Positions 31,835 through 40,349 of a stretch of 64,000 nucleotides of DNA are shown piece by piece. The stretch is from the NCBI RefSeq assembly GCF_028869115.1, contig NZ_CP079800.1, forward strand, positions 2,765,501 through 2,829,500. The letters run 5' to 3'. Both the position numbers and the translations under genes were made by a program. The DNA is from Pseudemcibacter aquimaris. GTDB taxonomy: Bacteria > Pseudomonadota > Alphaproteobacteria > Sphingomonadales > Emcibacteraceae. The notes under the pieces were generated by a model. The model had not been told where the DNA came from and searched no databases. It saw only the letters and a list, made by a program, of their open reading frames with translations. How positions within the stretch are numbered: the stretch's first letter is position 1; each line of letters opens with the position of its first letter.

Positions 31835-32605
31835 TTAATTTGAATAACGCTGCAATAGATTCTGGCTATACCCGTTCCATTCGCTATCAGGATAATTTAG
31901 CGCAAGAACCTCTGCCGATTTTCTGGCTTCAATCACAATCCCAAGTGCCAAATATGCTTCTGTGATTCTGTGTAAGGCTTCTGCGGTATGGCTGGTAGTT
32001 TCATATTCATCCACCACATTATTAAAACGTCCAATGGCAGCAAAAAAGTCACCCGTTGATTGATAAAAACGGCCGATTTCCATTTGCTTACCCGCCAAAT
32101 GGTCAAGTGTAAGTTCAATTTTTACGCGGGCATCTTTGGCATAATCAGAATCAGGATGAAGTCTGATCACTTCGTTAAATGAAAATAAAGCAAGCTCTGT
32201 GTTCATTTGATCGCGTCTGACATCTGCAATTTGTTCATAATAACTTTGCGCAACGATATATCTGGCATATGCCGCATTTTTATTACCCGGATGAAGCGCA
32301 AGATATCTTTGTGCTGTCAAAATCGCATCTTCATAATTATTTGCCATGTAATGGGCATAGGCAGACATTAATTTTGACCGTGTCGCCCAAACAGAATATG
32401 GATGCTGTCTTTCAACCTCGTCAAATGCAACGGCAGCAAACTTCCATTGTCCACGGTCACTATATTTCTGAGCCTCAACATATAATTGCTCAACAGGAAG
32501 ATCACGATACTGCAACGTCCCGCCACCACAAGCGCTAAGACCGATTATTGCAACCAGTGCGACTGAAATATTTTTTATGAATGCTTTTGAGAGCCTGAAG
32601 TTCAT
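31835..32605 (-). CDS. bamD: Outer membrane assembly lipoprotein BamD
   Basis: The ATG at 32605 is preferred over an in-frame TTG six codons upstream because TGGAAA precedes it and it gives a cleaner signal. This makes a 256-residue lipoprotein with lipobox GLSACGGG. The mature part has TPR-like helices: LYVEAQKYSDRGQWKFAAVA, then HPYSVWATRSKLMSAYAHYM. BamD is the essential periplasmic partner of BamA in folding outer-membrane beta-barrels. It is first in the bamD-recN-ligA operon. Confidence 0.94.
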   Translation of the reverse strand: MNFRLSKAFIKNISVALVAIIGLSACGGGTLQYRDLPVEQLYVEAQKYSDRGQWKFAAVAFDEVERQHPYSVWATRSKLMSAYAHYMANNYEDAILTAQRYLALHPGNKNAAYARYIVAQSYYEQIADVRRDQMNTELALFSFNEVIRLHPDSDYAKDARVKIELTLDHLAGKQMEIGRFYQSTGDFFAAIGRFNNVVDEYETTSHTAEALHRITEAYLALGIVIEARKSAEVLALNYPDSEWNGYSQNLLQRYSN

Positions 32606-32782
32606 ACTTTTTCCAATTTTCAATTTGCAGAAAAATCAATATCGCAAATATATACCACGCTTCAAGTGAAAATCACCACTGCTAATTTAATTAGTAGCCT
32701 AATTTTTTACATTTTGGAAAAAAACTTAAACAGACTATTGTAATATCGTTCAAAATTGACTATTTGCCAATGCAAATAAAAA

Positions 32783-32797
32783 TGTTATATAATAACA
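32783..32797. promoter_or_regulatory. Probable Zur operator before znuA
   Basis: TGTTATATAATAACA, 27 bases before the znuA start. It differs from the Zur-box core TGTTATANTATAACA at one position and has the same length and arms. Zur represses zinc uptake genes when zinc is plentiful, and the downstream gene is a zinc-binding protein, which supports the call. Confidence 0.7.
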
Positions 32798-32823
32798 ATT
32801 ACGAATCTTTATAGAAGGTATAA

Positions 32824-33777
32824 ATGAAATCATTTATTAAATTATTCGCGTTAGCGGCTATTACTGTAATTACATTGGGCACAGTAAACGCAAATGCAAA
32901 AGACCTTAAAGTTGTTACAAGCATCAAACCAATCCATTCTCTTGCAGCACGTGTAATGGGCGACCGTGGCGAAGTGGAGCTATTGGTAAATGGTGGCGTC
33001 ACGCCACATATTTTCAGAATGCGTCCTTCCGATTTAAAAAAGATCGTTGATGCGGATGTCTTGTTTTACATTTCCCCTAAATTCGAAACATTCCTAAAAT
33101 CCGCATCTCTTGTTAACAGATCATCATTAAATGCGATTATCTTGGCAGAACAAGAAGGTATTAAGCTATATCCATACCGCGACAGTAAAGTATGGTTTAG
33201 CGAAGGCGATCTAGAGGATGAACACCATCATAGTGATGTAGATCTTCATATTTGGTTAGACCCTTCTAACACAAGACGTATTGTTGATATCATCCAAGAA
33301 ACCCTTTCTGAACTTGACCCAATGAATTCAATTCATTACGCCCGTAACGCGCAATCATTAAAGAGAGAGCTTTATGAGCAAGAAGAACTCATCAGAGAAC
33401 TTCTAAGACCGCTGCGTGACAGCGCAATGATCGTATATCATGATGCATTCCAATATTATGAACGTGCTTACTCCTTAAGAAGTATGGGCGCGATCCAGCT
33501 GCATGCAGATGAAACACCAAGTGTGAAACATCTGACTGCACTTAAAAGAATCGCAGAAGAGAAAAACGTTGCCTGCGTGCTTGCCATTCCAGGAACCCAC
33601 CCAAAAATCGCCATGGCTGTGATGGGTGAAATGGATACCGGGTATGGTGTCGTTGACCATCTTGGTCAATACTTGGAAGCCGGGCCGCAAAGCTATCTTC
33701 AATTAATGTTTGAAATCACACAAAGTATTTTGGACTGTCATGAAAAAGATGACAATGCCATGTTTGGTGACAATTAA
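32824..33777 (+). CDS. znuA: Zinc ABC transporter substrate-binding protein
   Basis: A 317-residue periplasmic cluster A-I binding protein; signal peptide cleaved near NANAKD. Zinc ligands by family alignment are His62 (VTPHIF), His142 (DLHIWLDP) and His206 (VYHDAFQYY), close to E. coli ZnuA positions. A short histidine patch (DEHHHSD) sits in the charged loop. No permease or ATPase gene lies beside it, so the transporter is split across loci. Manganese specificity is less likely because of the upstream Zur box and DLHIWLDP. The long helix at 155-195 is intact. Confidence 0.9.
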   Translation: MKSFIKLFALAAITVITLGTVNANAKDLKVVTSIKPIHSLAARVMGDRGEVELLVNGGVTPHIFRMRPSDLKKIVDADVLFYISPKFETFLKSASLVNRSSLNAIILAEQEGIKLYPYRDSKVWFSEGDLEDEHHHSDVDLHIWLDPSNTRRIVDIIQETLSELDPMNSIHYARNAQSLKRELYEQEELIRELLRPLRDSAMIVYHDAFQYYERAYSLRSMGAIQLHADETPSVKHLTALKRIAEEKNVACVLAIPGTHPKIAMAVMGEMDTGYGVVDHLGQYLEAGPQSYLQLMFEITQSILDCHEKDDNAMFGDN

Positions 33778-33778
33778 T

Positions 33779-34252
33779 TCACTGCAGTTCAAGCGGTAAT
33801 GCTGTCGTATATTTTACCTGCCTTAGGGTGAAAAATGACGTCGATTCAGAAATGAGCGGGTGATTTAATAAATGACCCGCCAAAAACTTTTCAAATTTTT
33901 CTACATCCGGAACCACTACTGTCAGCGCATAATCATGTTGTCCAAGAATGGCATAACATTCCGTTACTTCCGGGCGACCTTCGATAAAATTTTCAAATTC
34001 CATTCTGGTATCTTCACCATGTCGGCTTAGTCTTACATGTATGATCGCTGATACGTTTAATGCCGTTTTTTTACGGTCAAGTAGGGCGACTGTCCCTTTA
34101 ATGATGCCTACATCTTCAAGGTTTTTTATGCGTCTCCAAACCGAAGTGGCGGATACACCGGTTATTTCTGCGATGTCCTGATTTGTAAGTGTGGCATCAG
34201 CTTGTATAAGATTTAAGATCTTTACATCAGAATTATCAAGTGAAATTGACAT
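33779..34252 (-). CDS. Lrp/AsnC family transcriptional regulator
   Basis: A 157-residue protein with an N-terminal winged helix-turn-helix (DSDVKILNLI-like start LDNSDVKILNLIQADATLTN, recognition helix SATSVWRRIKNLEDVGIIKG) and a C-terminal RAM ligand-binding domain (VTECYAILGQHDYALTVVVP). It is divergent from the 4-hydroxyphenylpyruvate dioxygenase gene across about 130 bp, an arrangement in which such regulators usually control the neighbour, so it likely responds to an aromatic amino acid. Its stop codon lies one base from that of znuA. Confidence 0.9.
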   Translation of the reverse strand: MSISLDNSDVKILNLIQADATLTNQDIAEITGVSATSVWRRIKNLEDVGIIKGTVALLDRKKTALNVSAIIHVRLSRHGEDTRMEFENFIEGRPEVTECYAILGQHDYALTVVVPDVEKFEKFLAGHLLNHPLISESTSFFTLRQVKYTTALPLELQ

Positions 34253-34270
34253 TTATATATAACCTTATTT

Positions 34271-34287
34271 TTGAATTATAATTTCAA
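34271..34287. promoter_or_regulatory. Candidate Lrp-family operator
   Basis: TTGAATTATAATTTCAA, a near-perfect AT-rich palindrome in the gap between the Lrp-type regulator and the dioxygenase. Size and composition match Lrp/AsnC sites, but AT-rich palindromes arise by chance in such DNA. Confidence 0.4.
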
Positions 34288-34380
34288 TTATATCCAATTT
34301 TGCACGAATTTAAAAACAAAATTTCACCAATTTCGGTGTATAATTCCGTCAATTTCAACAATAAAGCGAAGGATAAGATT

Positions 34381-35433
34381 TTGGCTGATTTATTTGACAA
34401 TCCGATGGGTGTAGATGGTTTTGAATTTGTAGAGTATGCATCTCCTGAACCAGAAAAATTAAGAGAACTATTTAATCAACTTGGTTTTAAAATGGTTGCC
34501 AAGCATCGTTCAAAGAACGTAACCCTTCACAAAGCTGGCGGCGTTAATTTCCTGATTAACGCAGAACCTAACAGTTTCGCACAGCGTTATGCTTTTGCCC
34601 ATGGACCAAGCATTTGCGCAATGGCATTCCGTGTTCGTAATTCAAAAGAAGCATACGACCACGCCATCGCACAAGGCGCAAACCCAGTTGTGCAAGAAGT
34701 AGCACCAATGGAACTATACATCCCTGCAATCGAAGGCATCGGCGGCAGCCGTCTTTATCTTGTGGACCGTTACGGTGAAAATACAATTTATGACGTGGAT
34801 TTTGTGCCATGCGAAGATGACAACGTCACCGAAATCGCTGACACTGGCTTTGAATTCATCGATCATCTAACCCACAATGTTTATACGGGCCGTATGAGCT
34901 ACTGGGCTGATTTCTACGAGCGTATCTTTAACTTTAGAGAGTTAAAGTTCTTTGATATCGATGGCCAAAAAACAGGTCTTACAAGTAAGGCTATGACAAG
35001 CCCATGCGGTCAGATTCACATTCCGCTGAATGAATCAAAGGATAACCAATCACAAATCGTTGAATATCTTAACGAATATCGCGGCGAAGGCATTCAACAC
35101 ATCGCACTTTATACCAATGATATTTATAAGACGGTTGATACACTTAAATCCCGAAACGTACCGCTTCAGGATACGATTGACACCTATTATGACCTCATTG
35201 ATGACCGTATCGACCAACATGCAGAAGACGTTGAAGAGCTACGCAAACGTCGTATTCTTATTGATGGCGGTAAAGATGACGGCATTTTACTGCAAATCTT
35301 TACTGATACTGTTATTGGCCCGATCTTCTTTGAGATCATCCAAAGAAAAGGCAACGAAGGTTTTGGTGAGGGTAACTTCAAAGCGTTGTTTGAATCAATC
35401 GAACTTGATCAAATGAGACGCGGTGTAATCTAA
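34381..35433 (+). CDS. hppD: 4-hydroxyphenylpyruvate dioxygenase
   Basis: A 350-residue enzyme converting 4-hydroxyphenylpyruvate to homogentisate in tyrosine breakdown. The start is taken as TTG 34381, six bases after AAGGAT; this gives the family N-terminus ADLFDNPMGVDGFEFVEYAS, while an upstream TTG at 34300 would add 27 residues unlike the family. Iron ligands by family pattern are His162 (IDHLTHNV), His240 (GIQHIALYTND) and Glu318 (FFEIIQRKG). It ends in a strong terminator. No other tyrosine-catabolism genes are adjacent. Confidence 0.93.
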   Translation: MADLFDNPMGVDGFEFVEYASPEPEKLRELFNQLGFKMVAKHRSKNVTLHKAGGVNFLINAEPNSFAQRYAFAHGPSICAMAFRVRNSKEAYDHAIAQGANPVVQEVAPMELYIPAIEGIGGSRLYLVDRYGENTIYDVDFVPCEDDNVTEIADTGFEFIDHLTHNVYTGRMSYWADFYERIFNFRELKFFDIDGQKTGLTSKAMTSPCGQIHIPLNESKDNQSQIVEYLNEYRGEGIQHIALYTNDIYKTVDTLKSRNVPLQDTIDTYYDLIDDRIDQHAEDVEELRKRRILIDGGKDDGILLQIFTDTVIGPIFFEIIQRKGNEGFGEGNFKALFESIELDQMRRGVI

Positions 35434-35460
35434 TAAAGGTTACGATAAGACAAAAAGAAA

Positions 35461-35486
35461 GGCGGCTTATATAAGCCGCCTTTTTT
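35461..35486. terminator. Bidirectional terminator between hppD and ftsZ
   Basis: GGCGGCTTATATAAGCCGCC is a perfect 20-base palindrome followed by TTTTTT and preceded by AAAAAGAAA. It serves both the plus-strand hppD and the minus-strand ftsZ, whose stop codon lies about 20 bp away. Confidence 0.9.
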
Positions 35487-35504
35487 CATTTTATAAACTT
35501 TAAT

Positions 35505-37139
35505 TTAGTTAGCCTGGCGCCTTAAGAAGGCCGGAATTTCAAGATGATCTTCTTTTTCCGGTTGCTTTATTTCTGGCTCTTTTGAAACAACAAGTTCCGG
35601 TTTTGGCTGCTCTGCTTCAATAGAAAGCTCAAGTTCAGCCGTGCTTTCAAAATCAAGCATATCACCCTGTTTCATTGATGGCTCTTGCTTAATGATCGGC
35701 TTCTTTTGAACGGTTGGTTCGTTTTTAATAACTGGCTCTTTTGAAACAGCAGGCTCTTTCTTATTGCCAAGAAGGTTTTGGAAAAGACCAAGTTTTTGTC
35801 TTGGCTGTTTTTCCACTTTCGCCGGTTTTACTTCTGGTTCTGGCTCAGCAATAATTTCCGGTTCCGCCATTTTAACTTCAATCGGCTCTTCCGGCATTGT
35901 TGGCTCAGGCGCAATAAAAGGGGCATCGCGGTCTTCAGCGATATTTTCTTCTACCGGCTTCTCTTCTAAAACAGGCTCTTCTTTTTGAACTTGCTCTTCA
36001 CGAATTTGATCAACAAGCTCCATTGGCTCTGGTGCCGCTTCATCCACAAGATCAAGCAGCTCTTCTTCCGTTTTAACTTCTTCTACTGGCTCAGCTGGCT
36101 TTTCTTCTATCTTTGGCGTTTCAGGACGCTGATGACTATATGTTTTTTGTGGAATTTCTGCCTTTGGCATTGAACTGGCTTCAATACCAGTTGCCACCAC
36201 AGAAACACGCATCTTACCATCAAGATTTGCGTCTAATGCAGAACCCACAAGGATATTTGCTTCTGGATCAACTTCACCGCGAATACGGTTTGCTGCTTCG
36301 TCCACTTCAAACAGCGTCAGGTCCATACCACCTGTAATATTTATCAGAACGCCTTGCGCACCTTTCATGGACACTTCATCAAGAAGTGGGTTTGAAATGG
36401 CTGCTTCAGCTGCTTCTAGCGCACGGTTTTCACCTTCTGCCTCACCAGTACCCATCATTGCTTTACCCATTTCGCTCATCACTGTGCGAACATCGGCAAA
36501 ATCAAGGTTAACAAGGCCCGGCAACATCATAAGATCCGTTACACCACGAACACCTGAATGCAACACTTCATCCGCCATCGCAAAGGCATCGGCAAATGTT
36601 GTGCGTTCATTTGCAATTCTAAACAAGTTCTGGTTTGGAATAATAATCAGCGTATCAACATGCTTTGACAGTTCTGAAATTCCATCTTCCGCAAGGTTCA
36701 TGCGGCGACCACCTTCGAACTGGAAAGGTTTGGTAACAACACCAACGGTCAGGATACCCTTTTCACGTGCTTTTTGTGCGATCATCGGCGCAGCACCCGT
36801 ACCCGTACCACCACCCATTCCGGCTGTGATAAACACCATATGGCACCCTTCAAGATGCTCTTCAATAGCGTCCATTGTTTCTTCTGCGGCTGCACGGCCA
36901 ACTTCCGGACGGGCACCTGCGCCCAACCCTTGTGTCAGTTCAGCACCCAGCTGTATTTTTTGTTCGGCAAGGGAATGACTTAATGCCTGCGCATCCGTAT
37001 TTGCACAGACAAAATCAACCCCCTTAAGTGAGGAGTTAACCATGTTGTTAACAGCATTCCCACCTGCACCGCCGACACCAAACACAGTAATTTTTGGTGT
37101 TAGTTCCGTTAATTCCGGCGATGTAAATTCAATTGTCAT
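35505..37139 (-). CDS. ftsZ: Cell division tubulin FtsZ
   Basis: A 544-residue tubulin-like GTPase that forms the division ring. The GTP-binding loop is [12 protein letters not shown] (109-115), the catalytic T7 loop [11 protein letters not shown] is at 211-221, and the folded core ends near 320. A linker of about 210 residues, rich in Glu, Pro and Lys, follows, ending in the conserved tail [10 protein letters not shown] that binds FtsA. Long linkers are usual in Alphaproteobacteria. GGGAGG sits before the ATG. It is separated from ftsA by 196 bp with CtrA and GANTC sites, so it likely has its own regulated promoter. Confidence 0.97.
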   Translation of the reverse strand: MTIEFTSPELTELTPKITVFGVGGAGGNAVNNMVNSSLKGVDFVCANTDAQALSHSLAEQKIQLGAELTQGLGAGARPEVGRAAAEETMDAIEEHLEGCHMVFITAGMGGGTGTGAAPMIAQKAREKGILTVGVVTKPFQFEGGRRMNLAEDGISELSKHVDTLIIIPNQNLFRIANERTTFADAFAMADEVLHSGVRGVTDLMMLPGLVNLDFADVRTVMSEMGKAMMGTGEAEGENRALEAAEAAISNPLLDEVSMKGAQGVLINITGGMDLTLFEVDEAANRIRGEVDPEANILVGSALDANLDGKMRVSVVATGIEASSMPKAEIPQKTYSHQRPETPKIEEKPAEPVEEVKTEEELLDLVDEAAPEPMELVDQIREEQVQKEEPVLEEKPVEENIAEDRDAPFIAPEPTMPEEPIEVKMAEPEIIAEPEPEVKPAKVEKQPRQKLGLFQNLLGNKKEPAVSKEPVIKNEPTVQKKPIIKQEPSMKQGDMLDFESTAELELSIEAEQPKPELVVSKEPEIKQPEKEDHLEIPAFLRRQAN

Positions 37140-37152
37140 CTTAACCTCCCAG

Positions 37153-37308
37153 GATTCTTATTGCTAAATCTGGATTCATTCTTCTTTAACAAACAGTTAA
37201 CAGTAACTTTATAACAAGTGATTCGCGCTGTCTTTAAAAAAATGAATCCGAGTCGTTTTTTTTAACTTACGATTCGTTTGGCAAATATTTTTGCCCTTTA
37301 TACGAGTC
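37153..37308. promoter_or_regulatory. Cluster of seven GANTC sites between ftsA and ftsZ
   Basis: GANTC occurs at 37153, 37173, 37220, 37244, 37250, 37271 and 37304 within a 196-bp gap. Chance predicts about one. GANTC is the CcrM adenine methylation site, read by GcrA in related bacteria, where ftsZ is a known methylation-dependent gene. Confidence 0.7.
37186..37201. promoter_or_regulatory. CtrA box in the ftsZ promoter region
   Basis: TTAACAAACAGTTAAC fits TTAA-N7-TTAA(C), the recognition sequence of the alphaproteobacterial master regulator CtrA. It lies about 50 bp upstream of the ftsZ start. In Caulobacter CtrA binds the ftsZ promoter and represses it; the same sign here is inferred. 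Confidence 0.65.
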
Positions 37309-37335
37309 ATTTTCAACTTATGGTAATAAACTTAA

Positions 37336-38571
37336 CTAGAAATTCTCTTTAAACCAATTTGTGATCGTTTCGAAAATTCCCTGACCTTTACTTTTTTCTT
37401 CTGCAAAATGCAGTTCATCCGGTTTTGTTGCCATATACATCAGCAATCCTGCACCGGTTGCAAATCCGCCACCGGCCGTCGTGTCGGCCAGACCATCAAC
37501 ATTAAGCGGCCGCCCTAACCTGACACTGCCGCCAAAAACCTTTTTCGCAAGTTCCTCAACACCACCAAGCTGGCTTCCGCCGCCCGTAATGACAAGTCTG
37601 CGACCAGCCGTATTTTCCAGCCCGGCATTCCTGATTTTGTCACGAACGATTTCAAATATTTCTTCAACACGCGGTTCAATGATCGACGTCAACATACGGC
37701 GTGGAATTGTGGTTACATTTTCCTGACCATTGTCGCCGATTTGCGTCACATCAATCTGATTACGAACCGTCGACATTCCCGCCATACAATTCCCAAATAA
37801 TGTTTTTAATCTTTCAGCAGAATTGATCGGTGTGAAAAGCCCCTGTGCAATATCTTTGGTTACGTGATGACCGCCAAATGGCACCATATCACCATATATA
37901 AATTCATTATCCTTAAACGCCGCGATGGTCGTAACACCCCCACCCATATCAATACAGATACAACCAAGTTCCATTTCATCAGAAACCAATGTGGAAAGAC
38001 CGGATGCATAAGGCGAAAATACAATTCCAACCATATTTAAATGACAATTATTCACACATGCCTGCAAATTTCGAAGCGGGCTAACGGATGCGGTTGTGAC
38101 ATGCATATCCACACCAAGTTTTTCACCGTACATTCCGTTTGGATCACGAACGCCACTTACCCCATCAATAATATAGCTCGTCGGTCTTGAATGAATAACA
38201 AACCGTTCTTGTTCATTTAAATGTTGTCTGCCATGATTAAGAACCCGTTCAATGTCAATATCGCTGATTTCATGACCGGCAACATCCACCTCAACAGCAA
38301 GTTGGGTTGATTTCGGCTCACCCGCAGAAAGATTTACAACAACATTTTCAATTGGTGCGCCGCCCGCCATTTTTTCCGCCGCATCAACAGCCGTGCGAAT
38401 GGCATTTTCCGTTTCCACCATATCCACAACCGTACCAAGGTTAAGCCCTCTGGATTCACGGTGGCCAATGCCGATCACTCGTGGCCTGTTTGTCACCGGA
38501 TCCACTTCGGCGATGAAACAACAAATCTTGCTGCTGCCTACATCCAATATGGCAATAGTTTGATCCGCCAT
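37336..38571 (-). CDS. ftsA: Cell division actin-like ATPase FtsA
   Basis: A 411-residue actin-fold protein tethering FtsZ filaments to the membrane. Phosphate-1 loop IAILDVGSSKICCFIAEV, the SHS2 1C subdomain near 85-165, phosphate-2 CIDMGGGVTTIAAF and adenosine loop VITGGGSQLGGVEELA are present. The C-terminus FETITNWFKENF is an amphipathic membrane-targeting helix. The ATG lies directly after the ftsQ stop, so the two are coupled. Confidence 0.96.
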   Translation of the reverse strand: MADQTIAILDVGSSKICCFIAEVDPVTNRPRVIGIGHRESRGLNLGTVVDMVETENAIRTAVDAAEKMAGGAPIENVVVNLSAGEPKSTQLAVEVDVAGHEISDIDIERVLNHGRQHLNEQERFVIHSRPTSYIIDGVSGVRDPNGMYGEKLGVDMHVTTASVSPLRNLQACVNNCHLNMVGIVFSPYASGLSTLVSDEMELGCICIDMGGGVTTIAAFKDNEFIYGDMVPFGGHHVTKDIAQGLFTPINSAERLKTLFGNCMAGMSTVRNQIDVTQIGDNGQENVTTIPRRMLTSIIEPRVEEIFEIVRDKIRNAGLENTAGRRLVITGGGSQLGGVEELAKKVFGGSVRLGRPLNVDGLADTTAGGGFATGAGLLMYMATKPDELHFAEEKSKGQGIFETITNWFKENF

Positions 38572-39456
38572 TTAAATTTCTTCTCCCTTACCACTGGTCT
38601 TTGCCATTAGTCTTCTTCTTGCTGCTTCTTCCGGTGTTAAACGGACAACCGTTTTATCCTGAATGCGAAAATCAACCGCCAATATATTTTTCGCGAGCAA
38701 TTTTTCCTGCCTTTCAAATTCGATTAGGTTTTGCCAGGCGACTTCCATGCCATTTTCCGGCAGCATAATTTTAATGCCGTTATTTAAGATCAAATCCCAC
38801 CTGCGACCGCCAACCCACGTTGCCGTTTCAACACGGTCAAAAAGTTCCATATTCTGTGATACGGTGATCATTAATTCTTCCAGATTATCATCGGCGCCAT
38901 TGCCGCTGATCATCGGAAGATCCGAAAAATACTCAAGCCCCTGATCCGTAATGCGCACCCCTTCATCAGAAAGAATCCACAATTTATTATCCACTTGCCA
39001 AAGGGCGGCCGGTTGATGTTCAACAATATTTATGGCAACACCATCAGGCATTTTTCGTGCAATCGTTGCTGTTTTTACCCAATTTAAAAGCTCTATACGC
39101 TCTTTAATTTCCTTGATATTAACCGCAAGTAATGGCTGGCCAATTTCAATACCCGCCGTTTCCATTATCTCGCCAACGCTGGTTTGAAGCTCACCTTCGA
39201 TATCAATTTTTTCTACCGTTAGCCCCGCATCCACAAGACTATCCTCGACCTTAGTTTCCGCACTGTTAATCCAGGTTTCAATCTGCCCGCTACGCCATAA
39301 ATAAAGACTGCTGATAATGGACACACAAATTACAAATACAGAAACACCGCGTAGAATAGAAATTCTCAACCTACGGCGTCGCAGGTTGATGGCTTCCTGT
39401 TCACCGCGACGCATTGTTTTTTGTGCAGAATTTGCATTTTCCCTTATCGCTCGCAT
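38572..39456 (-). CDS. ftsQ: Cell division protein FtsQ
   Basis: A 294-residue bitopic protein: a basic cytoplasmic N-terminus (NLRRRRLRIS), one membrane helix (about 33-50), a POTRA domain (VEKIDIEGELQTSVGEIM) and the FtsQ beta domain (WVGGRRWDLILNNGIKIMLP). The conserved RMPDG-type turn appears as ARKMPDGVAINIVEHQPAALW. It recruits FtsL/FtsB to the divisome. It overlaps ddl by 13 bp. Confidence 0.92.
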   Translation of the reverse strand: MRAIRENANSAQKTMRRGEQEAINLRRRRLRISILRGVSVFVICVSIISSLYLWRSGQIETWINSAETKVEDSLVDAGLTVEKIDIEGELQTSVGEIMETAGIEIGQPLLAVNIKEIKERIELLNWVKTATIARKMPDGVAINIVEHQPAALWQVDNKLWILSDEGVRITDQGLEYFSDLPMISGNGADDNLEELMITVSQNMELFDRVETATWVGGRRWDLILNNGIKIMLPENGMEVAWQNLIEFERQEKLLAKNILAVDFRIQDKTVVRLTPEEAARRRLMAKTSGKGEEI

Positions 39457-40349
39457 GATGCATCCTCCATCATCCAGCCAACCAATTCTGAAAATGACAT
39501 ACCCAAATATGCTGCTTGCTCTGGAACAAGCGAAAGTGGTGTCATACCTGGCTGCGTATTGGTTTCAAGAATATAAACATCATCGCCATCCATCCTGAAA
39601 TCCGATCTGCTTACACCGCGACAGCCAAGAATTTTATGAGCCTTTAACGCCATATCTTTTAAGTCATGTTCTTGTTCATCACTTAAATCCGCGGGAATAA
39701 TATGATCCGTCATACCGTCCTGATATTTGGCCTTATAATCATAAAATCCGGCCTTGGGCTTTAATTCTGTGATGCATAACGCTTTATCCCCCATCACTGA
39801 AACAGTGAGTTCACGGCCCGGAATATATTTTTCCACCATCAAGTATTCTGTATCTTTCCACGGTCCCTCTAAGTTCTCGTGAAAGTCATCACCATGATCC
39901 ACAATGATCACACCGACGCTTGAGCCATCATTATAAGGCTTCACCACAAATGGACGCTTCATTGGGTCAGTTTTAAACAATTCATCACGGTGGATAATCA
40001 TGTCTGGCGCACATGGTATGTCAATTGAATGAAACAGTTTTTTGGATAATATTTTATCCATGGCTAGTGCCGATGCCTTAACACCGGAATGAGTATATGG
40101 GACTTTCAATGTTTCAAGTATTCCCTGAACACAGCCATCCTCACCCCACGTACCGTGAAGACCATTAAAAACGGCTTCGGGTTTTAATTCTGTTAGAACT
40201 TCATAGATATCTGGCTGCACATCAACTTCGGTCACATTATACCCAGCTTCACGAAGCCCTTCCGCAATGGCGGCACCGCTCACGAGCGACACTTCCCGTT
40301 CACTGGACCATCCACCTTTTAGTACGCAAATATTTTGAAATTTCTTCAT
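39444..40349 (-). CDS. ddl: D-alanine--D-alanine ligase
   Basis: A 301-residue ATP-grasp enzyme making the D-Ala-D-Ala end of the peptidoglycan precursor. It begins ICVLKGGWSSEREVSLVSG, with FNGLHGTWGEDGCVQGILE, RPFVVKPYNDGSSVGVIIV and the metal-binding end ILETNTQPGMTPLSLVPEQA. It overlaps the murB stop by four bases. DdlB-length, normal for dcw clusters. Confidence 0.95.
   Translation of the reverse strand: MKKFQNICVLKGGWSSEREVSLVSGAAIAEGLREAGYNVTEVDVQPDIYEVLTELKPEAVFNGLHGTWGEDGCVQGILETLKVPYTHSGVKASALAMDKILSKKLFHSIDIPCAPDMIIHRDELFKTDPMKRPFVVKPYNDGSSVGVIIVDHGDDFHENLEGPWKDTEYLMVEKYIPGRELTVSVMGDKALCITELKPKAGFYDYKAKYQDGMTDHIIPADLSDEQEHDLKDMALKAHKILGCRGVSRSDFRMDGDDVYILETNTQPGMTPLSLVPEQAAYLGMSFSELVGWMMEDASCER

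Noticed and set aside
36367..36978. Open frame of 203 codons opposite ftsZ
   Set aside because: It lies wholly inside ftsZ on the other strand, is Ser/Pro/Ala-rich without domain features, and mirrors FtsZ codon bias.
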